Both the position numbers and the translations under genes were made by a program. This document shows, piece by piece, positions 29,192-36,239 of a stretch of 64,000 nucleotides of DNA (the stretch's first letter is position 1; each line of letters starts with the position of its first letter). Source of the stretch: Acidovorax kalamii (GTDB lineage: Bacteria; Pseudomonadota; Gammaproteobacteria; Burkholderiales; Burkholderiaceae_C); contig NZ_NOIG01000004.1 in the NCBI RefSeq assembly GCF_002245625.1, positions 817,861 through 881,860 of the forward strand, given 5' to 3'. The notes beneath the pieces are model-generated. The model ran no database searches and had not been told where the DNA came from. It saw nothing but the letters and a program-made list of their open reading frames with translations.

Positions 29192-29257
29192 CTTTCAAGC
29201 TTTTTAGGCCGCTTGCGCGCTCTGAGTAAGCGCAGGTAGCTATATTTTCAGGAGCAT
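29192..29257 (-). repeat. Dispersed repeat, copy C
   Basis: On the minus strand: TGCTCCTGAAAATATAGC, TACCTGCGCTTAC, GAGCGCGCAAGCGGCC and AAAAAGC. It fills the whole gap between pgsA and the dehydrogenase gene and supplies the CAGGAG used as ribosome-binding site for the next gene. Confidence 0.6.
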
Positions 29258-29261
29258 TCCC

Positions 29262-30356
29262 GTGGCTAAACATCGCATTGCCGTGGTGGCGGGTGACGGC
29301 ATTGGCAAAGAGGTCATGCCCGAGGGCCTGCGTGTGCTGGACGTGGCTGCGCGCAAGTTCGGCATCGACTTGCACTTTGACCATTTCGACTTTTCGAGCT
29401 GGGACTACTACGAGAAGCACGGCAAGATGCTGCCCGACAACTGGAAGGACCAGATCGGCGGCCATGAGGCCATCTACTTCGGCGCCGTGGGCTGGCCCGA
29501 GAAGATTGCCGACCATGTTTCGCTCTGGGGTTCGCTGCTGCTGTTCCGCCGCGAGTTTGACCAGTACATCAACCTGCGCCCCGCACGCCTCATGCCCGGC
29601 GTGATCGCGCCTGTGGTGCGCCGCGACGGCAGCCCGCGTCTGCCCGGCGAGATCGACATGCTGATCGTGCGGGAGAACACCGAGGGCGAGTACTCCAGCA
29701 TCGGTGGCCGCATGTACGAAGGCACGCCGCGCGAGATCGTGATGCAGGAGACGGTGATGTCCCGCCACGGCGTGGACCGCGTGCTGAAGTTTGCCTTCGA
29801 CCTGGCCCAGTCGCGCCCCAAGAAGCACCTGACCAGCGCCACAAAATCCAACGGCATCGCCATCACCATGCCATATTGGGACGAGCGTGTGGCCGAGATG
29901 GCCAAGTCGTATCCGGATGTGAAGGTGGACAAGTTCCACATCGACATCCTTACGGCCCATTTCGTGCAGCGTCCCGACTTTTTCGATGTAGTGGTGGCCA
30001 GCAACCTGTTTGGCGACATCCTTTCGGACCTGGGGCCGGCCTGCACGGGCACCATCGGCATCGCGCCCAGCGCCAACCTCAATCCCACGCGCACCATGCC
30101 GTCGCTGTTCGAGCCCGTGCATGGCTCGGCGCCCGACATCGCCGGGCAGGGCATTGCCAACCCCATCGGCCAGATCTGGTGTGGCGCGATGATGCTGGAC
30201 TTCCTGGGTTACCGGGCGGCGCACGATGCGGTGCTGGCCGCGATCGAGGCCGTGCTGGACCCCCAAAGTGGCGGGCCGCGTACCCCTGATCTGGGCGGAA
30301 AATCCAGCACGCGGGACGTTGGCAAGGCCATTGCCGAGGCGTTATCGGCCGTTTGA
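29262..30356 (+). CDS. Tartrate / D-malate dehydrogenase (beta-decarboxylating)
   Basis: 364 residues from GTG 29262, with AGGAG at 29250-29254 taken from the repeat. The isocitrate/isopropylmalate dehydrogenase fold is shown by VVAGDGIGKEVMPEG, NLRPARL, the metal Asp of NLFGDILSDLG and LFEPVHGSAPDIAG. VRENTEGEYSSIGGR and the length match the TtuC/DmlA branch, which oxidises D-malate, tartrate or isopropylmalate with NAD. The exact substrate cannot be fixed from sequence. It stands alone between pgsA and the HU gene. Confidence 0.87.
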   Translation: MAKHRIAVVAGDGIGKEVMPEGLRVLDVAARKFGIDLHFDHFDFSSWDYYEKHGKMLPDNWKDQIGGHEAIYFGAVGWPEKIADHVSLWGSLLLFRREFDQYINLRPARLMPGVIAPVVRRDGSPRLPGEIDMLIVRENTEGEYSSIGGRMYEGTPREIVMQETVMSRHGVDRVLKFAFDLAQSRPKKHLTSATKSNGIAITMPYWDERVAEMAKSYPDVKVDKFHIDILTAHFVQRPDFFDVVVASNLFGDILSDLGPACTGTIGIAPSANLNPTRTMPSLFEPVHGSAPDIAGQGIANPIGQIWCGAMMLDFLGYRAAHDAVLAAIEAVLDPQSGGPRTPDLGGKSSTRDVGKAIAEALSAV

Positions 30357-30493
30357 GTGGCGCCAGAATTGGGGTGTCAATACGGGATGCTGCCCATACG
30401 GCGTGTTTGAGACAAAACGGCCCGGCAAGCCCTGTCGCTGCGTGAAATACGACTAGAATTCATCGCAACGCTGCGTCAAATCAGCGTGCTGTA

Positions 30494-30522
30494 TTGACAC
30501 TCTGAAACTCGATGGCTTTAAT
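30494..30522 (+). promoter_or_regulatory. Sigma70 promoter of the HU gene
   Basis: Perfect -35 TTGACA (30494-30499), 17-bp spacer, and -10 TTTAAT (30517-30522, five of six). It lies in the 301-bp gap before the HU gene, giving a leader of about 130 bases. I saw nothing else definite in that gap. Confidence 0.75.
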
Positions 30523-30657
30523 CTGATGCAGCAGCCACTGCTGTGTATGCCAGTCATTCCCCCGCCTGTTCCCCATCAGCCTTCGGCTGTGCCGTCAGAC
30601 GTGTGAAGACCAGATATCCGCGAGACATTCCATCAACTCTTTTCCGAGAGGCTTCTT

Positions 30658-30930
30658 GTGAACAAAACCGAACTGATCGAGCACATCGCTACCAACGCCG
30701 ACATCTCCAAGGCCGCTGCTGCGCGTGCCCTGGAATCCACGATCGAGGCTGTCAAGAAGACTCTGAAGAAGGGCGGCACGGTGTCGCTCGTCGGTTTTGG
30801 CACTTTTGCCGTGGGCAAGCGCGCTGCCCGCACGGGCCGCAATCCCCGTACCGGCGCTACGATTAAAATCAAAGCTGCTAAAGTTCCAAAGTTCCGTCCT
30901 GGCAAGGCATTGAAAGATGCCTTGAACTGA
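30658..30930 (+). CDS. hupB: HU family DNA-binding protein
   Basis: 90 residues from GTG 30658. Typical HU/IHF fold: [11 protein letters not shown] helix, the [17 protein letters not shown] beta region and the arm with [12 protein letters not shown] containing the intercalating Pro. The C-terminus [15 protein letters not shown] is that of an HU beta chain. It is a nucleoid protein that bends DNA non-specifically. A strong promoter precedes it and tRNA-Val(TAC) follows 16 bp after the stop, probably in the same transcript up to the terminator at 31035. Confidence 0.94.
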   Translation: MNKTELIEHIATNADISKAAAARALESTIEAVKKTLKKGGTVSLVGFGTFAVGKRAARTGRNPRTGATIKIKAAKVPKFRPGKALKDALN

Positions 30931-30946
30931 GGATCAAGTTTAGGTG

Positions 30947-31022
30947 GGGTCCTTAGCTCAGTTGGTAGAGCGGCTCCTTTACACGGAGTAGGTCGGCGGT
31001 TCGAGACCGTCAGGACCCACCA
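30947..31022 (+). tRNA. tRNA-Val (anticodon TAC)
   Basis: 76 bases with encoded CCA. Acceptor GGGTCCT/AGGACCC, D stem GCTC/GAGC, anticodon stem GCTCC/GGAGT with loop TTTACAC (anticodon TAC), T arm GGCGG/CCGTC. It sits directly behind the HU gene. Confidence 0.97.
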
Positions 31023-31034
31023 TCACCGAACAAA

Positions 31035-31063
31035 GGCGAACGCAAGTTCGCCTTTTGTTTTTT
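31035..31063 (+). terminator. Terminator after hupB-tRNA-Val
   Basis: Stem GGCGAAC / GTTCGCC with GCAA loop, then TTTTGTTTTTT. It ends 20 bp before the ppiD start. Confidence 0.88.
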
Positions 31064-31082
31064 GCCTCTTGAAAGATCGACC

Positions 31083-33011
31083 ATGTTTGAATCCATCCGC
31101 AAGCACTCCAAGATCGTGATGATCTTCTTGTTCTTGCTGATCATTCCTTCGTTTGTGCTGGTAGGCATTGACAGCAACTACTTCTCTGAAAAGAGCCCGG
31201 TGGTGGCGCGTGTCGATGGAGACAATATCAAGCAGACAGACTGGGACAATGCCCACCGCATGGAGACGGACCGCATTCGCGCGCAGTCTCCCACGGTCGA
31301 TCCCAAGTTGCTGGACTCGCCTAGCGCACGCTACGCCACGCTGGAGCGCCTGGTGCGCGACCGTGTGCTGGCCGCTGCCGCGAAAAAAATGCACCTCGTC
31401 ACCAGCGATGCGCGCCTGGCACGCAGCCTGCAGGAGATCCCGGCGATCGCCGGTCTCAAGCGCGCGGACGGAACCCTGGACGCCGAAGCCTACCGCGCCC
31501 TGGTGGCCGGCCAGGGCCTCACGCCTGCGGGTTTTGAGGCCAATGTGCGCCGCGACATCTCCATCAACCAGGTCATGGGTGGCGTGATGGGCTCGGCTTT
31601 TGGTTCGGATGCACAGGTCAAGCTGGCCCTGAACGCCTTGTACGAGCGGCGCGACATCCAGGTGGCACGTTTCAATGCATCCGATTTTGCGAGCAAGGTC
31701 ACGCCCACGGATGCGGACCTTGAAGCCTATTACAAAGCCCATCCCGCGCAGTTTCAGCAGCTGGAACAGGCGGCCGTGGAGTATGTGGTGCTGGACCTCG
31801 ACAGTGTCCGCGCCACCATCTCCCTGAGTGAAGACGACCTGCGTACCTATTACAAGGAAAACGTGGCGCGCATGACGGCCAAGGAGGAGCGCCGCGCAAG
31901 CCACATCCTCGTCAATGCCGCCAAGGATGCACCGGCTGCAGACCGCGAGAAGGCCAAGGCCCGCGCTGCCGAACTGCTTGCCCAGGTGCGCAAGGCGCCC
32001 GCGAGTTTTGCGGACGTGGCGAAGAAATCCTCAGACGACAAGGGCTCGGCCGTGGTCGGCGGAGACCTCAACTTCTTCGCCCGTGGCGCCATGGTCAAGC
32101 CTTTCGAAGATGCGGCCTTTGCTCTGAAGAAGGGCGAGATCAGCGATGTGGTGGAGAGCGATTTTGGCTTTCACATCATCCAGTTGACCGACATCAAGAC
32201 GCCCCGCCAGCCCTCGTTCGAGGAGCTGCGTCCCTCGATGGAAGCTGAACTCAAGCAGCAGCAGGCCCAGCGCAAATTCGCCGAAGTGGCCGAGTCCTTC
32301 ACCAACGGTGTGTATGAGCAGGCAGACAGCCTGCAGCCGGTGGCCGACAAGCTCAAGCTCAAGGTGCAGACGGCCACGGGCGTCACCCGCACCCCAGCCC
32401 CAGGCGCCAAGGGGCCCCTGGCCAATGCCAAGTTCCTGGAGGCACTGTTTGCTTCGGACTCCGTGCAGAACAAGCGCAACACCGAAGCCGTCGAAGTGGG
32501 CCCCAGCCAGATGGCCGCAGGCCGCGTGACGACCTACACCCCGGCTCGCACCTTGCCGCTGGACGAAGTGCGGGCCCGCGTGCGCACCCTCTATGTGGCC
32601 GAAAAGTCGGCCGAACTGGCGCGCAAGGAAGGCGAGGCCAAGCTGGCCGCCTGGAAGGCAGCGCCTGCTTCGGCCACGGGCCTTTCTGCAGCGACGGAAG
32701 TATCGCGTGAACAACCCCAGAACCTGCCCCGCCCAGTGATTGACGCCGCCTTGCGCGCACCTGCCGATGCCTTGCCCGGCTGGACGGGCGTGGACCTGGG
32801 GACCGCTGGCTACATGGTGGTCAAGGTCAACCGCGTGGTACCCCGCCAGGCGCCTGATGCGCAGCGTGCCCAGCAGGAGCGCCAGCAGTACGAGCAGTGG
32901 CTGACGACCGCAGAAGGCTTGGCTTACTACGAATTGCTGAAGCAGCGCTTCAAGGTGCAGATCAAGGCCCCGCGTCCTGACGCTGCAGCCCAAGTCACTG
33001 CAGAAAATTAA
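31083..33011 (+). CDS. ppiD: Periplasmic folding chaperone / peptidyl-prolyl isomerase PpiD
   Basis: 642 residues from ATG 31083. One membrane anchor is at about 9-31 ([21 protein letters not shown]), then a SurA-N-like chaperone region (about 35-230), a parvulin rotamase domain (about 265-370, with [23 protein letters not shown] and FGFHIIQL) and a C-terminal region. It assists folding of proteins leaving the Sec translocon on the periplasmic side. Length matches E. coli PpiD (623). The ATG lies close behind the upstream terminator, so its promoter is not obvious. Confidence 0.93.
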   Translation: MFESIRKHSKIVMIFLFLLIIPSFVLVGIDSNYFSEKSPVVARVDGDNIKQTDWDNAHRMETDRIRAQSPTVDPKLLDSPSARYATLERLVRDRVLAAAAKKMHLVTSDARLARSLQEIPAIAGLKRADGTLDAEAYRALVAGQGLTPAGFEANVRRDISINQVMGGVMGSAFGSDAQVKLALNALYERRDIQVARFNASDFASKVTPTDADLEAYYKAHPAQFQQLEQAAVEYVVLDLDSVRATISLSEDDLRTYYKENVARMTAKEERRASHILVNAAKDAPAADREKAKARAAELLAQVRKAPASFADVAKKSSDDKGSAVVGGDLNFFARGAMVKPFEDAAFALKKGEISDVVESDFGFHIIQLTDIKTPRQPSFEELRPSMEAELKQQQAQRKFAEVAESFTNGVYEQADSLQPVADKLKLKVQTATGVTRTPAPGAKGPLANAKFLEALFASDSVQNKRNTEAVEVGPSQMAAGRVTTYTPARTLPLDEVRARVRTLYVAEKSAELARKEGEAKLAAWKAAPASATGLSAATEVSREQPQNLPRPVIDAALRAPADALPGWTGVDLGTAGYMVVKVNRVVPRQAPDAQRAQQERQQYEQWLTTAEGLAYYELLKQRFKVQIKAPRPDAAAQVTAEN

Positions 33012-33042
33012 GCAATTTAGTCCTGGGGGCAAAAACCCAGGC

Positions 33043-33048
33043 TATAAT
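33043..33048 (+). promoter_or_regulatory. -10 box upstream of tRNA-His
   Basis: Perfect TATAAT, 17 bp before the tRNA 5' end, in the 48-bp gap after ppiD. No strong -35 hexamer is recognisable. Confidence 0.5.
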
Positions 33049-33059
33049 ACAAAGCTACG

Positions 33060-33135
33060 GTGGCTGTAGCTCAGTTGGTAGAGTCCAGGATTGTGATTCC
33101 TGTTGTCGTGGGTTCGAGCCCCATCAGCCACCCCA
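33060..33135 (+). tRNA. tRNA-His (anticodon GTG)
   Basis: Acceptor GTGGCTG/CAGCCAC, with an extra G at 33059 facing C at 33132, as in all tRNA-His. Anticodon stem CAGGA/TCCTG has loop TTGTGAT. CCA is encoded. A strong terminator follows. Confidence 0.97.
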
Positions 33136-33144
33136 AAAATGCAA

Positions 33145-33177
33145 AGCGCTGCAACGGAGACGTTGCAGCGCTTTTTT
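33145..33177 (+). terminator. Terminator after tRNA-His
   Basis: Twelve-pair stem AGCGCTGCAACG / CGTTGCAGCGCT closed by a GAGA tetraloop and followed by a T run. Confidence 0.92.
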
Positions 33178-33309
33178 GCTTTCTGCAGTGGTTTTCAGGC
33201 CCCGGTTCCGACTATCGCGACCTGTTCTCCCACTTAGTTTCTCCAACGGTCGTGTTTCCAGAAGAAGGCAGCGCATACTGCTTGTTTCACTGCTTTCTGG
33301 GAGCCCCTG

Positions 33310-33513
33310 ATGAATCTTGTAGTCCGCGATGCGTCGCCGAGTGAGAAGCGTGGCAATGCCATGTCTGCGGCCCTGGCCAAGGAGCAGTTGGAATACGCAG
33401 TCAAGATTGTGAAAGAAGTGCTGCCACAGAGTGCGGGAGATTCGGCGTTGATTGGCGCCGTGGTGCAGGCCATCGCAATGAACTATGCGGCCGTACCGCA
33501 ACCCAACCGCTAA
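33310..33513 (+). CDS. Small hypothetical protein
   Basis: 67 residues (starts MNLVVRDASPSEKRG). It has no membrane segment and no recognised motif; the middle LAKEQLEYAVKIVKEVLPQ is probably helical. An imperfect GGGAGC precedes the ATG by a few bases. It lies between the tRNA-His terminator and the likely left end of the island, so it is probably chromosomal. I do not recognise the family, and it may be non-coding. Confidence 0.4.
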   Translation: MNLVVRDASPSEKRGNAMSAALAKEQLEYAVKIVKEVLPQSAGDSALIGAVVQAIAMNYAAVPQPNR

Positions 33514-33684
33514 CGGCAAGAGCGCAGAATCCCCGGCCGACCATCATGAAGCGAAGATGTGGGTGGGGCGGTTCGCGGCCTGGCCGAAGTGGAATTCTCG
33601 GCATTGTTCCCTGGCGCAATCAACGCCAGTCGGATGAGTTTTACCGCGTGAGTATTGGCCCCGGAGGAGTTCACATAGCGCCTT

Positions 33685-33717
33685 GAAACCCGCATGGATG
33701 CTGGGTTTCATGTTTTC
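33685..33717 (+). terminator. Possible terminator at the left junction
   Basis: Stem GAAACCC / GGGTTTC with an 11-base loop, followed by ATGTTTT. The tail is weak. Confidence 0.35.
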
Positions 33718-33724
33718 GATTTAG

Positions 33725-33748
33725 AAAAGTACCGTCAAAAGTACCGTC
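33725..33748 (+). repeat. Tandem 12-bp repeat, putative integrase arm sites (left)
   Basis: Two exact copies of AAAAGTACCGTC stand head to tail. The core AGTACC also occurs at 41691 and 41743 beside the integrase gene, so these may be recombinase arm-type sites marking the left end of the element. Confidence 0.45.
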
Positions 33749-33827
33749 ATTTCTGAAAGTGTCCCGCTGCGTTGCGAAAAGTCCACGCCGGATTCGCTGT
33801 CGTTCGCCTGCCTACCGGCTCGCGCGC

Positions 33828-34346
33828 TTATCGCGGCAGCAGGTCAAATTTGATGGGGTCGCATAGGCCGACCATTACGCTACTTTTCTCCACAGTGGCC
33901 TGCGGGCCTGTTCTGCTGGTGAGAACGCTGTATCTATTGCGACCGTCTTTTTCCTGAAAGAACGAATAGATCTCAGTAGTTGCGCCAGGGTAGTGCGCAA
34001 GCACCGAAATTGATCTGTCGGATGACCTAAGCAACACGAGTTTTGCGCCGTCCTGCGTCATGCTGATAGGCTTGTTGCGTGCATCTATGAACAGCATGTC
34101 CAGCGTTCCGTTTGATGTCCGCACGAGTGTCAGCACTCCCTCTGAGATTTTTTCATCTGACCATCCGGCATCTGCCTTTTCCACGATGCCGCTGAAGTGT
34201 CGGAACACCTTACCAGCAGGGCTTCTGCATGTTGCAATTTCCGCTTGCTGCGAGCTTGCGCCCGTTGTTGCGAGCAGTGCGCTAAGTGCGCAGATGGCTT
34301 TGAAGTACACGCTGTTCCCTAATCTGCATGAGTTCACCGGGGGCAT
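33828..34346 (-). CDS. Exported hypothetical protein, island cargo
   Basis: 172 residues from ATG 34346. The same frame reaches GTG 34487, which overlaps the stop of the upstream gene, and GTG 34310 with AGGGA before it gives a cleaner signal peptide. The hydrophobic stretch YFKAICALSALLATTGASS looks like a Sec signal. The mature part begins QQAEIATC and holds two Cys (ATCRSPAGK and GLCDP near the C-terminus) that could form a disulfide. Mostly beta in character. Base composition is lower in GC than the chromosome. No function is known to me. It is probably cotranscribed with the next exported protein. Confidence 0.65.
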   Translation of the reverse strand: MPPVNSCRLGNSVYFKAICALSALLATTGASSQQAEIATCRSPAGKVFRHFSGIVEKADAGWSDEKISEGVLTLVRTSNGTLDMLFIDARNKPISMTQDGAKLVLLRSSDRSISVLAHYPGATTEIYSFFQEKDGRNRYSVLTSRTGPQATVEKSSVMVGLCDPIKFDLLPR

Positions 34347-34483
34347 GGTTGATTGGCGAATTTCCGTTTGATTGTTTTCAAACGGATCATTTTTATGTGC
34401 GTGAGGAACTGCGGGGTGTCTCCAGTCGATTTCGCTGAGACTTTCTATGGCCCGCCGCCATTGATCTGATTGCTGCACGGGCG

Positions 34484-34810
34484 TCACTTGCTTACGTCAA
34501 GAATGTCGTTTGCGACCACCATTTTTAGGCTGCCATTCCGAGACAGTATGGTGACGGTAGGTCTGTAGGCGTATGAGTATGTGTAGGTTGCGCAAGTTAC
34601 CGTGTAAGAGTCATCAATGATGATGACTCGCCCATAGTCGCATCCCTCGTAGCTATCTTGGCGCTTTTTTCCCCTATCTTGATATCCGGTAATTGTTCCG
34701 CTGTGGATGATCGTGTAACCGGTCAGCCGACCCATATCCGAAGCAAGATCAGCGTATGAATTGGTGGCCAATAGCGCGAAAAGCGTGGCCGCGACGTTAG
34801 TTTTTTTCAT
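34484..34810 (-). CDS. Small exported hypothetical protein, island cargo
   Basis: 108 residues from ATG 34810. The signal peptide MKKTNVAATLFALLATNSYA has an AxA-like cleavage site before DLASDMGRL. The mature protein is about 88 residues with Cys in EGCDYGR and VTCATY. The segment with SYAYRPTVTIL recurs, as far as I recall, in uncharacterised proteobacterial proteins. An in-frame upstream start at 34909 would hide the signal. Low-GC relative to neighbours. Its stop overlaps a GTG of the following exported-protein frame, which suggests coupling. Confidence 0.6.
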   Translation of the reverse strand: MKKTNVAATLFALLATNSYADLASDMGRLTGYTIIHSGTITGYQDRGKKRQDSYEGCDYGRVIIIDDSYTVTCATYTYSYAYRPTVTILSRNGSLKMVVANDILDVSK

Positions 34811-34967
34811 GTTGCCGTAAACGCATGTGTGCTTGAGTGACTGACTCAGGATGTCTGCATACTCGCGGTAGTTCGTAGGTACAAAAGTGCTGAATGGCTG
34901 ATCGGACACGAGGATTTATGCGGGCACTATAGCTCCCTAGTCCACCTGAGCTTGGCGCTTCTTGGGC

Positions 34968-35183
34968 TTATTCCAGCAGTTCGCGCTGGACCCTGAGCGC
35001 TCCACGCAGCTCGGTGAAGATCCTTCGCATCTCTTTCCGCTTCGCGCCTTTGTAGGCGTTACGCGCCGCCACCGCTTTTCCTTCGGGGCTTACGGGGCCG
35101 GTGGATTGGTTCCAGGGCTTCCACCGTTGGATGGCCTCGCGCTGGCGTTGTCGCTGCTCTGTCGTCCATGTCCGTGCTGCCAT
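34968..35183 (-). CDS. Small conserved mobile-element protein
   Basis: 71 residues, very basic and polar (RQRQREAIQRWKPWNQSTGP near the N-terminus, then SPEGKAVAARNAYKGAKR). The WKPW..STGP..EGKA..ARNA pattern is one I associate with small proteins of phages and integrated elements; function unknown. It overlaps the 3' end of the preceding gene by 125 bp in another frame, a compact arrangement typical of such elements. Confidence 0.6.
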   Translation of the reverse strand: MAARTWTTEQRQRQREAIQRWKPWNQSTGPVSPEGKAVAARNAYKGAKRKEMRRIFTELRGALRVQRELLE

Positions 35184-35757
35184 GCTGCGGCCCCTCTAAT
35201 AGTTCGTCTGGCGCGGTTCTCGGTTTTCTCGCGCGCGCGCGGGCGTGCGTATTGGTCTTGAAACCGTCGTTGTTCACCTGCTGCGGCCCGTGGGCAATGT
35301 TGGCTTGCTTGGCAAAGATTGCCGGGGGATTCTTGATGGCGGCCAGCGTTTCCAGCGTGGCGCGGCACTGGCCTTGGGCCTTGAGTGCCAGCCGCATATA
35401 GCGCTCGGTGGCGTCTAGATACTCGCCCATGTTCAGTGCCGCCCGCCGGGCCATCTCGTTAAAGATTGCGTCCAGCGTTGCAGCCTGCGCCGTGAGGGTG
35501 GTTTCTGCGTGCTTCAGGTCGCCGCCGTGGGTGGTGTCCACACGCTTCTTGAGCGTCATCACGCATTCGGTAACGTCCAACGTTCCAAACGTGCCCTTTG
35601 CAAAGGTGCGTGCGGTCATCGCGTTGGCCGCAACGCCGCCCAGTGCCATTGCTGCGATCTGGGCGGCATCAGTTTGCGCCGGGTCTTTGTGTAGCTGCAG
35701 GCTATTGGGGTCGGTGTTGCCGTTTTGCACCGCCGGGGTCTGGGCCTTCTTGGTCAT
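35059..35757 (-). CDS. Hypothetical element protein
   Basis: 232 residues from ATG 35757, whose start overlaps the stop of the upstream gene (ATGA). The central part (about 30-165) is predicted helical with LKKRVDTTHGGDLKHAETTLTAQ and a LDATERYMRLALKAQ helix. The C-terminal 60 residues are basic and disordered (RARARKPR, RPRKPRRKSGG). I do not recognise a characterised family. A role in DNA binding or packaging would be speculation. Confidence 0.65.
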   Translation of the reverse strand: MTKKAQTPAVQNGNTDPNSLQLHKDPAQTDAAQIAAMALGGVAANAMTARTFAKGTFGTLDVTECVMTLKKRVDTTHGGDLKHAETTLTAQAATLDAIFNEMARRAALNMGEYLDATERYMRLALKAQGQCRATLETLAAIKNPPAIFAKQANIAHGPQQVNNDGFKTNTHARARARKPRTAPDELLEGPQHGSTDMDDRAATTPARGHPTVEALEPIHRPRKPRRKSGGGA

Positions 35758-36239
35758 AGCGTGTGCTCCTTGAATCCTGGGCAGTGTTGGGGCATCACCA
35801 CCAGCACATGCGCCAGCCCTGCGTCTGCCGGGCGGGTGCAGACGGCTGCTTGTTTCCAGTTGCCGCAGCCCCAGCGGCTCACGCCTTGCAGGTGGGCGCA
35901 CTCCAGGCACAGTCGGCGGCTGTCGTTTTCCCTGTCCCGCGTCACCAGCTTGTCGGCCAGGGCTTCGGCGTCACCCAAGGGCAGCCCCTTGTCGGTGAAT
36001 CGCGCCAGCCGCGCCGTGAAGGCGTCAATCTCTTCCGCGTTCATCGCAGAGCCATGGGGCCAGCACCAGCGGTCAGGGTCTGACGTGGCTTCGTTGGCCG
36101 GTGGCTGCTCTGGGGCTGTGAAGTTTTCAGAAGCCCCATCGGGGCACGCTATAAAACCTACGTAACCGGGTTCTGTAGGTTTCGAAGCGTCGGCGTTTAG
36201 GGTTGGCGCCGATTTCAGGCGCTGAAGCCACTTCATCAC
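35754..36239 (-). CDS. Hypothetical protein with Cys-rich C-terminal segment
   Basis: 161 residues. The start overlaps the primase stop (ATGA). The C-terminal half has CLECAHL, WGCGNW, AVC and HCPGF, a spacing that could bind one zinc ion. The N-terminal half is variable and acidic, with a DPDRWCWPHG motif and an EEIDAFTARLARFTDKG helix. Its coupling to the primase-helicase suggests a replication accessory role; this is inference. Confidence 0.65.
   Translation of the reverse strand: MMKWLQRLKSAPTLNADASKPTEPGYVGFIACPDGASENFTAPEQPPANEATSDPDRWCWPHGSAMNAEEIDAFTARLARFTDKGLPLGDAEALADKLVTRDRENDSRRLCLECAHLQGVSRWGCGNWKQAAVCTRPADAGLAHVLVVMPQHCPGFKEHTL

Larger units (their letters stand above)
33514..33827. 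other. Left junction of the island, no firm gene
   Basis: This stretch holds a hairpin CTGGCG/CGCCAG near 33611, a possible terminator at 33685 and a tandem 12-bp repeat at 33725. Short frames on the minus strand overlap each other and show no ribosome-binding site. The island left end probably falls here. Confidence 0.4.

Noticed and set aside
33110-33178. tRNA-His as the attachment site of the island
   Set aside because: Its native terminator follows intact, no copy of its 3' end was seen at the right end, and the integrase sits next to tRNA-Arg.
33401-33695. Overlapping small minus-strand frames in the left junction
   Set aside because: Two frames compete for the same DNA, neither has a ribosome-binding site, and neither shows a known domain.
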